Origin: an uncultured Clostridia bacterium
Lineage (GTDB): Bacteria; Bacillota; Clostridia; Christensenellales; Borkfalkiaceae
Reading direction: 5' to 3'
Length of the DNA: 5,484 bases
Assembly (NCBI GenBank): GCA_947629735.1
Contig: CANREX010000102.1
Coordinates: 1 to 5,484, forward strand
The notes beneath the pieces are model-generated. The model saw only the letters and a list, made by a program, of their open reading frames with translations, was not told where the DNA came from and searched no databases. Below, one piece after another: positions 1 through 4,752 of the stretch; positions within the stretch are counted from its first letter, which is position 1, and each line of letters opens with the position of its first letter. The translations under genes and the position numbers were made by a program.

Positions 1-299
1 AAGAGGGGAATTAAAAGGGAAGGATTTTTGCGGCTTTCTATCGCGTTGCAGAGGTATTCGCTTATGCCTATTCCCTGCTTTAAGTAGGCTTTAAGGCAGG
101 ATATGAGCTCCTCGTCGCTCATCGCGGCGAAATACTCGTTGGGCGATTTGCCTATCGATTTTATCACCGTGTCGCCGAAACGGGCGTACATGGCGGGGAT
201 TATGTCCTCCCACTCCTTTTCCTTGTATTTATCGCCGTTTTTCTTCATGTATTCGGAAAGTTTTTCGTCGAACATTCCGTCGAAATCGTAAAGTTTCAT
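1..299 (-). CDS. Small soluble protein of unknown family, C-terminus cut by window edge
   Basis: An open frame reads leftward from ATG at 299-297 and runs off the window after 99 codons, so the true length is unknown. The protein starts MKLYDFDGMFDEKL and is rich in Lys, Glu and aromatic residues. It has no signal peptide, membrane segment or cysteine cluster. I see a charged stretch around residues 19-30, an IPAMYARFGD segment near residues 33-42, and a helical-looking C-terminal part with SDEELISCLKAYL near residues 60-72. It is probably a cytoplasmic alpha-helical protein. I do not recognise the family and assign no function. The start is supported by AGGTGA (310-305), 5 bases upstream, inside the end of the preceding TPR gene. 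Only one base separates that gene's TGA from this ATG, so the two are almost certainly co-transcribed and probably translationally coupled. Confidence 0.8.
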   Translation of the reverse strand, partial: MKLYDFDGMFDEKLSEYMKKNGDKYKEKEWEDIIPAMYARFGDTVIKSIGKSPNEYFAAMSDEELISCLKAYLKQGIGISEYLCNAIESRKNPSLLIPL

Positions 300-300
300 G

Positions 301-1968
301 TCATTCACCTAAAATCGCCTGCACTTTTTTGGCGTCTGCGCCGAAAAAGGAAAGCATGTTTTCGTCTGTGAGTCCGCTCTCGTTGATGTCCGCAAAGCGA
401 ACGATTGCCGCCGCGAGGGCGGGCACGCTGTGAAGAGTTTCCAGCCTTTCCTCCCTTTCCAGCTTTTCATAGAGCGCTTCCGCCGCGTAATTGAGCTTTT
501 CCGAATAGCTTTCGGACAGCATCGCAAAGCGGGAAAACGCGAGGGCGTACGCGCGCAGGAATATCTTGCGCTTGTTTTTGCCCGTTTTCAGTGGAATGAG
601 GGTCACCCGCCTGAACAGATTGCACACCACTATGCCGTACTCGCCGCCCTCGTCGCGCTGCACAAGCTCGCTGAGGGTCTCCATCTTTATGCCGTCGGGC
701 AGGAAGGCGTCGAGGAGTATATCGCGCACGGAATCCGTCAAATTAGCCTTGACGGCGCACGTCGCGCCGAGCAATTTCAACTCGTAAGAGTTGTTGCTGT
801 CGCCCTCGTCGAAGCACCAATGAATACAGCTGTCTACGTCGGCGTCGTCGTAGATTTCCCTGCACATTTTGTCCGTGAGCCGCGCGAATGCGGACAAAAA
901 TTCCAGATTGGAACGACTGACGTCCTTGGGCAGGCGGTAAAAATACTCGAACGGCTTGCGCTTTTCGGGCTTTTTCTTGCTGTTTGCCGCCGCTTTCATT
1001 CTCCAATACTCCGCCGTGACCGCGTTTGGGTATATTGTGAGCAGCTCGTCGAACGTGTCGAGGCTTTCCTGTATTTTGCCGCAGTTGTACGCCGCTATCG
1101 CCCTGAAATAGAGTATCGAAAAATCGTAGGGAAGATGCTCTTCGAGCTGTCTGAACAGCCCGAGCGCCTGTTCGTGCATGCCGTTTTCGCAGCACACGGT
1201 GGCTATCTTGTATATATCGTCGGGCGAAGTCGCCCCGATGGATAGCAAGCGGGTGGCGAGCTGTTGCGCCTCTTCCGTATTTTTTTGTTGGGATTTGACC
1301 GCCGCCAAGGTCGTAAGCGCCTGAACGTCGCGCCCGTCACGGCTCAAAATCGCGTTGCACTCCTGCTCGGCTTGCTCCAAGTTGTCCGTTATTATCTCGC
1401 ACATGGCGATATAGTTGCGCGCGGCGAGGTACTTTGAATTTCCCTCTTCCACTTTGGAAAACTCTTCCACCGCCCTATCGTAGTCGCCGCCCCGCATGTA
1501 GCTTATGCCGCTTTCCAATTCCTCGGAATAGTCCGCAAGTTTGGGCGGCCAGACAAAGCGCAGGCTGTGTTTTTCGCCCGATAGAAAGGAATTTATTATC
1601 TCCTGCCTGTTTTCCTGCGTGAGCTCCACGTCCGTCTCTATAAGCAGTTTGTTGTAATAGTATGCCGAAAAGCTCTCCTGCCCCATGTTCATGAAGCTGA
1701 TGGCGAGCCCTTCGTACGCCTCCGCGAGGTCCGCACCCTCGCCCGCGTAATCTATATATTTGAACCAACCGTTCACGCACTTTTCGTACAGCGACATGTC
1801 GTCGAACGCTTCCGCGTACAGCATAAAAGAATCCTCGTCGTTGCCGTTGAGGACCGCGTTCTTGTTCAGCATTTTAAGCGCCGTTATATAGTTGTGCTCT
1901 TCGACGGCGTCGGCGGCTATCGCGATAAGCCTGTCCGCGCTCAGATCGATACTTTCGGTTTTTCCCAT
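301..1968 (-). CDS. Tetratricopeptide (TPR) repeat protein, 555 aa, function unknown
   Basis: This is a complete 555-residue protein without signal peptide or membrane helices, so probably cytoplasmic. Helix-turn-helix repeats of TPR type are visible. One is near residues 11-42 (ADRLIAIAADAVEEHNYITA). Another follows at 82-112, and one at about 150-180 contains GDYDRAVEEFSKV. Three further repeats run in series at 184-247, 250-281 and 284-317, with the usual A/G and aromatic spacing, for example GMHEQALGLFRQL and GKIQESLDTFDELLTIYP. A basic linker (KKKPEKRKP, 331-339) separates them from a C-terminal region (about 340-555) that is helical but not clearly TPR. TPR arrays bind proteins; no catalytic motif is seen and the partner is unknown. 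The gene follows the hslO terminator, so it probably has its own promoter, which I could not place. No in-frame alternative start exists, since the only upstream codons before a stop are non-initiators. No Shine-Dalgarno is visible. Its stop lies one base from the next gene. Confidence 0.88.
   Translation of the reverse strand: MGKTESIDLSADRLIAIAADAVEEHNYITALKMLNKNAVLNGNDEDSFMLYAEAFDDMSLYEKCVNGWFKYIDYAGEGADLAEAYEGLAISFMNMGQESFSAYYYNKLLIETDVELTQENRQEIINSFLSGEKHSLRFVWPPKLADYSEELESGISYMRGGDYDRAVEEFSKVEEGNSKYLAARNYIAMCEIITDNLEQAEQECNAILSRDGRDVQALTTLAAVKSQQKNTEEAQQLATRLLSIGATSPDDIYKIATVCCENGMHEQALGLFRQLEEHLPYDFSILYFRAIAAYNCGKIQESLDTFDELLTIYPNAVTAEYWRMKAAANSKKKPEKRKPFEYFYRLPKDVSRSNLEFLSAFARLTDKMCREIYDDADVDSCIHWCFDEGDSNNSYELKLLGATCAVKANLTDSVRDILLDAFLPDGIKMETLSELVQRDEGGEYGIVVCNLFRRVTLIPLKTGKNKRKIFLRAYALAFSRFAMLSESYSEKLNYAAEALYEKLEREERLETLHSVPALAAAIVRFADINESGLTDENMLSFFGADAKKVQAILGE
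305..310 (-). promoter_or_regulatory. Ribosome binding site of the partial downstream gene
   Basis: AGGTGA on the minus strand lies 5 bases before the ATG at 299-297 and inside the last codons of the TPR gene. It decides the start: an ATG also overlaps the TPR stop (304-302), but it meets TGA after two codons and cannot be a gene start. Confidence 0.65.
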
Positions 1969-1991
1969 CGTTTGATATATTGTGAAATTTT

Positions 1992-2015
1992 CCGCTTGCT
2001 TTTAAGCGGGTTTTT
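1992..2015 (+). terminator. Terminator-like hairpin, plus-strand orientation, upstream of the TPR gene
   Basis: CCGCTT (1992-1997) pairs with AAGCGG (2004-2009) around a 6-base loop and is followed by GTTTTT (2010-2015), which is the form of an intrinsic terminator read rightward. No rightward gene precedes it. On the minus strand the same stem would lie 24-41 nt upstream of the TPR start codon and be followed by AAAATTT, so it does not terminate leftward transcription there. It may block antisense transcription or be a 5' leader hairpin of the TPR mRNA; both are inferences. Confidence 0.45.
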
Positions 2016-2047
2016 GCGTTAAGTTGGACGTCAACATAATTTTGCGC

Positions 2048-2080
2048 AATAAAAGGCGCTATTTTTGCGTTTTAAGCGCC
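2048..2080 (-). terminator. Rho-independent terminator after hslO
   Basis: Reading leftward, GGCGCT (2080-2075) pairs with AGCGCC (2060-2055) across a 14-base A-rich loop, followed at once by TTTTATT (2054-2048). It sits about 20 bases past the hslO stop codon and separates hslO from the TPR gene. The loop is longer than usual, which lowers predicted stability, but the GC-rich stem, the T-run and the position all fit. Confidence 0.7.
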
Positions 2081-2101
2081 ATTAACGCCCTTTACGCCCG
2101 T

Positions 2102-2926
2102 TTATTCGCCGAAAATTTCGGCTATGCGGCTTTCGTCGAAGAAGTAGTCCTTGTTGCAGTAATGGCAGTGAACGCTGACTACGCCCTGCTCCTTTATGAT
2201 GTCCAGCACCTCTTTTTTGCCCACCGCGCGCAGGATATTTATCAGCTTTTCTTCCGAGCAATTGCACTTGTAGACGGGGTTAAGTTCGTACTTGCCACCC
2301 TCGTAAAGCCCGGAAAAGAATTTCCGATACACACCCTCCGCGCCGAGCTCGTAGAGCGCGCCCTCGCTCGCCTTGAATTTTTCGAACGCCTCGCCCGCGC
2401 GCGCAATCTGCTCTTCGTCGGCGTCGGGAAGAAGCTGCAAAACCGCGCCGCCCGCGCACATACATTTGCCGTCCGCGCCTATCTCGCAGGTTATTGCCGC
2501 CGCCGTGGGAATCTGCTCGCTCTGCCCGAAATAGGTCTCCAAAATGTCGGAGATGTCGTCGCTTTCAATCTCGCAAGTGCCGACAAAGGGCATTGCGCCG
2601 CTCTGCTCCCTCACCACGGTGAGCGTTCCGCCCGCCAAAGTGCGGGTGCACGCGCCGTCCGCATAGCCGCGGACGTGAAGTTCGCTGTCGGAAGAGACAG
2701 CCACCGCGCCGTCGCCGTCCTTTGCCTTTATTGTCAAAGAGACGCCCGCCGAGCCGCTCAAAGAAGCCGCGAGATACGCCCCGCAGGTCAGAAGTCCCCC
2801 GAGTATACTTGAAGCGTAACGGTCGGTATTGTGAATTGCTATCGCGTCGTTGACGAGCCTTGTCGTGTCCATGACCGTCAGCGAGACCTGCCCGCCGCAG
2901 ATAAGCGAGCGAATTATCCTGTTCAT
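2102..2926 (-). CDS. hslO: Hsp33 redox-regulated molecular chaperone
   Basis: Hsp33 is a cytoplasmic holdase. In its reduced form four cysteines bind zinc; oxidative unfolding stress forms disulfides and switches on ATP-independent binding of unfolding proteins. This 274-residue copy is close to the usual length of about 290. The N-terminal segment MNRIIRSLICGG with MDTTRLVNDAIAIH (19-32) matches the family start and supports the chosen ATG. The core domain shows VRGYAD (85-90), MPFVGTCEIESDDISDILE (112-130) and the typical YFGQSEQIPTA (132-142). The C-terminal redox switch is complete: C221-x-C223, then 30 residues, then C254-x-x-C257 (KCNC and CHYC). Two further cysteines form KCMC at 154-157, which is not part of the canonical switch. 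The gene lies 95 bases after the membrane-protein gene, with a hairpin between them, and ends before a terminator, so it may be monocistronic. No Shine-Dalgarno is visible ahead of the ATG. Confidence 0.96.
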   Translation of the reverse strand: MNRIIRSLICGGQVSLTVMDTTRLVNDAIAIHNTDRYASSILGGLLTCGAYLAASLSGSAGVSLTIKAKDGDGAVAVSSDSELHVRGYADGACTRTLAGGTLTVVREQSGAMPFVGTCEIESDDISDILETYFGQSEQIPTAAAITCEIGADGKCMCAGGAVLQLLPDADEEQIARAGEAFEKFKASEGALYELGAEGVYRKFFSGLYEGGKYELNPVYKCNCSEEKLINILRAVGKKEVLDIIKEQGVVSVHCHYCNKDYFFDESRIAEIFGE

Positions 2927-2935
2927 AGGCGATTT

Positions 2936-2964
2936 ATTTTAAGTTTGCTTAATTTTTTCTTTAA
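2936..2964 (-). promoter_or_regulatory. Weak candidate promoter for hslO
   Basis: Leftward, TTAAAG (2964-2959) and TAAAAT (2941-2936) are separated by 17 bases. The -10 differs from TATAAT at one position, but the -35 matches TTGACA at only three. The surrounding DNA is very AT-rich, so chance matches are easy. If real, the start of transcription would fall only a few bases before the hslO ATG. Confidence 0.3.
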
Positions 2965-2983
2965 AAATGTAAGGAATATGAAT

Positions 2984-3011
2984 ACTGCGACCATTGTTAA
3001 ATAGCCGCAGT
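2984..3011 (-). terminator. Hairpin after the membrane-protein gene, probable weak terminator or 3' end stabiliser
   Basis: On the minus-strand RNA a 12-pair stem forms between 3011-3000 and 2995-2984, closing a UAAC loop, starting 10 bases after the stop codon at 3022. Two of the pairs are G-U wobbles. On the plus strand these same positions would be A-C mismatches, so the structure suits the leftward transcript. The run after the stem (TATTCATATTCC) is T-rich but interrupted, so termination may be incomplete and hslO may receive some read-through. Confidence 0.5.
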
Positions 3012-3021
3012 GCTTTGTGTG

Positions 3022-4290
3022 TTATCGAAGAAGGTTGTCCGAGCTTACCCTCTTGCCCTTGCCTTTCTTGCCCTTGGGCGCTTGCAACGCCTTTTCGCGT
3101 TCCGCAAACATTCGCTCGTACTCGACATAGCGCGTGTCCTTTTTGTGCTGTTCGTAGTATTCCTTGACTCCCGCTTCAAGCCCCGCGCGCTCCGCGGCGA
3201 CGCGGGAAATATCCGAGCGGTCGAACGCGATGCCTATCTCTTCCACCCTGTCCTCGTCGGTTATCGGGCGGAGGGGTTTGCCGATAAGTTCGCTCCTGCC
3301 GGCGGCGAGCAATTCGCGCGCGACAGCCCTCTCCTCTTCCTCTTTCTCCTCTTCGAGCTGTTTGGGCGTCATCTTGGCGCGGCGGGCTTCCTTCTCCGTC
3401 TTTACGGCGGGCGTTATGAACATATCGAACACCCACTGAGTGAAGGCGAACCAACACAAAAGAATGAACGAAAGCCCCATAAACAGCATGAAGATTATCC
3501 CGATTATCAGAAAGAACGTGACCTTCGTGCCGATGAGCAGCAGCCACACGGGTATGAGCGAGAAGCCCAACATGAACAGCGTCTGTATAATCGTGCCCAC
3601 GCAGAGGACGAGGGAATTCTTAATAAGATGTCTCAATTTGACTTTATAGCTCACGCCGACGGCGAGAATCCAGCTGCATATTACGCCGACAACTACCGTC
3701 GCTATGATTATAAACACCTTTGCGGTGATAGGCCCCGCCGCGGAATGTCCGTAGGCTATCTGTTGCGCCGCCCAATCGGATATGACGAACGAGGCGAACA
3801 GAAATATCATAAACAGCAGTACGGGCAAAATCACGTTGAAATAGCAGACTTTAACCCCGTGGAAGTAACCCTTAACGGTAAATTCCCCGTGCGTGTTTAT
3901 CAGCTTTTTCATTGAATAGGACGCGCCCGCCAGCCCCACGGAAGCTATCAAGGAGGCGACGAGCAGCATCGAATAGAACAGCAAGTCCGCCGAAAGCGTT
4001 ATGCTCTCCGCGACGCCCTGCGTGCTCGGTGTGAACGGATACGAAAAGAGCGCGTTGGACGAGAACGGGTACAAAAGCCCCATTTGGTTTATATAGTTAA
4101 AGCGGAAATATACTATCGCTATCCCCGGCACGAAAAAAAGAAGGGTCAATACGTTGATTATGACTATCTTTGCAAAGTTGCCTTTGAAGACTTCCCACGT
4201 ATCGCTCCATCTGCCCTTCGGTACTTGGGTGCGGACGTAGTCGTCCGCAAGTTCATTGCCTTCGAGCGCCGTTAATTTTGACTGTGCCAT
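3022..4290 (-). CDS. Polytopic membrane protein with charged cytoplasmic tail, function unknown
   Basis: This is a complete 422-residue protein. A short hydrophilic N-terminus (1-40, ending GRWSDTWEVFKGNFAK) leads into about six or seven hydrophobic helices, near residues 41-62, 101-123, 152-172, 190-215, 225-247 and 249-290, the last stretch being long enough for two. The layout of a tryptophan-containing amphipathic start before the first helix loosely recalls DUF624/YesL-like or glycerophosphodiester-phosphodiesterase-associated membrane domains, but I cannot confirm either. From about 294 the protein is soluble and highly charged. It has an acidic block (EEEKEEEER, 313-321) likely to form a coiled helix, then a mixed region, and a lysine-rich end (PKGKKGKGKR, 405-414). 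No ATP-binding, transporter or enzymatic motif is recognised. The start is fixed by AAGGA, 7 bases upstream. Transcription comes from its own promoter at 4372-4400, divergent from asd. Confidence 0.87.
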   Translation of the reverse strand: MAQSKLTALEGNELADDYVRTQVPKGRWSDTWEVFKGNFAKIVIINVLTLLFFVPGIAIVYFRFNYINQMGLLYPFSSNALFSYPFTPSTQGVAESITLSADLLFYSMLLVASLIASVGLAGASYSMKKLINTHGEFTVKGYFHGVKVCYFNVILPVLLFMIFLFASFVISDWAAQQIAYGHSAAGPITAKVFIIIATVVVGVICSWILAVGVSYKVKLRHLIKNSLVLCVGTIIQTLFMLGFSLIPVWLLLIGTKVTFFLIIGIIFMLFMGLSFILLCWFAFTQWVFDMFITPAVKTEKEARRAKMTPKQLEEEKEEEERAVARELLAAGRSELIGKPLRPITDEDRVEEIGIAFDRSDISRVAAERAGLEAGVKEYYEQHKKDTRYVEYERMFAEREKALQAPKGKKGKGKRVSSDNLLR

Positions 4291-4297
4291 TTATCTT

Positions 4298-4302
4298 TCC
4301 TT
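4298..4302 (-). promoter_or_regulatory. Ribosome binding site of the membrane-protein gene
   Basis: AAGGA on the minus strand (4302-4298) lies 7 bases before the ATG at 4290-4288. It supports that start and is one of the clearer Shine-Dalgarno sites in the window. Confidence 0.7.
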
Positions 4303-4330
4303 AAATTTTTTACGTTTGCTTTCCGCCCAT

Positions 4331-4352
4331 ATAAAAGCGCGCTGCGGCGCTT
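4331..4352 (-). terminator. Terminator-like hairpin in the leader of the membrane-protein gene
   Basis: Leftward, AAGCGC (4352-4347) pairs with GCGCTT (4340-4335) around the 6-base loop CGCAGC, and the stem runs straight into TTAT (4334-4331), giving four T's in a row with the stem end. It sits between the promoter (4372-4400) and the ribosome binding site, within a leader of about 75 nt, so it could act as an attenuator. I recognise no riboswitch class or leader peptide here, and a simple 5' stabilising hairpin is equally possible. Confidence 0.4.
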
Positions 4353-4371
4353 GAAAGGCGCATTTTTCTAT

Positions 4372-4400
4372 ATTATACAGCAATCACGCGATTATTTCAA
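4372..4400 (-). promoter_or_regulatory. Sigma-A-type promoter of the membrane-protein gene
   Basis: Reading leftward, TTGAAA (4400-4395) and a perfect TATAAT (4377-4372) are separated by exactly 17 bases. Transcription should begin near 4365, giving a leader of about 75 nt before the ATG at 4290. The DNA upstream of the -35 (4401-4442) is very AT-rich and could serve as an UP element. Confidence 0.8.
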
Positions 4401-4442
4401 TTATTTTACAGAACAGAAATCAAAAAAAGAATATATTTTTCT

Positions 4443-4471
4443 TTGACTTTACACCGCGTTTATGGTAATAT
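4443..4471 (+). promoter_or_regulatory. Sigma-A-type promoter of asd and its riboswitch
   Basis: TTGACT (4443-4448) and TAATAT (4466-4471) are 17 bases apart, and a TG at 4463-4464 gives an extended -10. The predicted transcription start (about 4477-4479) falls on the first bases of riboswitch helix P1, which is independent support. It is back to back with the leftward promoter; the two -35 boxes are 42 bases apart. Confidence 0.78.
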
Positions 4472-4476
4472 CGTAG

Positions 4477-4667
4477 TGCGAATCAGAGGAGCGGCAGAGC
4501 ATCAGTATCCGCGCGTAAAACAAAGCCTGTGGCGGGCTTTAAAAATCAACGCGCTGAAAAAGGGCATCGCCGCCGAAGCGCCGCGCGCACGCCACCGCAC
4601 GGAGCTGGGCGCAAGGGTCAATACCTTTGCGACTGACGCCGTTTAAAACGGCGTGGCGCTGTTTGCA
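4477..4667 (+). promoter_or_regulatory. Lysine riboswitch (L box) aptamer upstream of asd
   Basis: This mRNA domain binds lysine and controls the downstream gene. The five-helix architecture can be paired by eye. P1 is 4477-4486 with 4659-4667, with one bulged U (4482). P2 starts with GCGGC (4491-4495) and GCCGC (4569-4573). It contains the loop-E/turn segment GAGCATCAGTA and inner stems 4511-4516 with 4549-4554 and 4522-4527 with 4535-4540. P3 is 4581-4587 with 4596-4602 (one C-A mismatch). P4 is 4610-4617 with 4624-4631. P5 is 4636-4643 with 4647-4654. The P2 loop GTGGCG (4529-4534) is fully complementary to CGCCAC (4590-4595) in the P3 loop, the known kissing interaction of this class. Junction signatures AGAGGAGCG, GCCGAAG, CTGGG and ACTG match the consensus as I know it from the lysC and asd examples. 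Position directly before asd fits the class. Confidence 0.94.
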
Positions 4668-4687
4668 TGGAGCTTTAAAAGGTTTTC

Positions 4688-4723
4688 AAGGCGGCGCAGA
4701 AGTTTTGCGTCGCCTTTATTTTA
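4688..4723 (+). terminator. Expression-platform terminator of the lysine riboswitch
   Basis: An 11-pair stem (4688-4698 with 4706-4716, one G-U pair) closes a 7-base loop and is followed by TATTTTA (4717-4723). It begins 20 bases after the aptamer and ends about 30 bases before the asd start codon, as expected for control by premature termination. Bases 4689-4697 in its left arm can instead pair with 4656-4664, which includes most of the 3' strand of P1, giving an antiterminator of nine pairs including wobbles. Confidence 0.88.
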
Positions 4724-4741
4724 TCACAAAAGGCTTTTTTC

Positions 4742-4745
4742 GGAG
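4742..4745 (+). promoter_or_regulatory. Ribosome binding site of asd
   Basis: GGAG (4742-4745) lies 7 bases before the ATG at 4753 and downstream of the terminator stem, so it is exposed only in read-through transcripts. It fixes the asd start. Confidence 0.75.
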
Positions 4746-4752
4746 AATAGTT

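Noticed and set aside
430..1245. Long plus-strand open frame (271 codons) opposite the TPR gene
   Set aside because: It lies wholly antisense to the TPR gene, shows no recognisable domain, and its composition is what GC-rich third positions give on the opposite strand.
2027..2032. GACGTC and flanking GTTG/CAAC as an operator palindrome
   Set aside because: Only the six-base core is a true palindrome; the flanks match imperfectly, and a single short site is expected by chance.
2029..2034. TTGACG as the -35 of a promoter for the TPR gene
   Set aside because: No acceptable -10 lies 16-18 bases downstream on the minus strand; the nearest AT-rich box is about 23 bases away. The real promoter could not be placed.
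2024..2812. Long plus-strand open frame opposite hslO
   Set aside because: It is antisense to a firmly identified Hsp33 gene. The translation is Ala/Arg-rich with no family features, and it begins within the terminator region.
3010..3915. Long plus-strand open frame opposite the membrane-protein gene
   Set aside because: It is antisense to a gene with its own promoter, ribosome binding site and coherent membrane helices. The translation is low-complexity (His, Arg, Tyr, Gln) and shows no fold.
4443..4646. Plus-strand open frame of 67 codons as a possible leader peptide
   Set aside because: It starts in the promoter -35 box, so the mRNA would not contain its start, and it overlaps the structured riboswitch aptamer.
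4728..4740. AAAAGGCTTTTTT as a second terminator before asd
   Set aside because: The arms are too short and leave no room for a loop; it lies just upstream of the ribosome binding site and is better seen as leader sequence after the real terminator.
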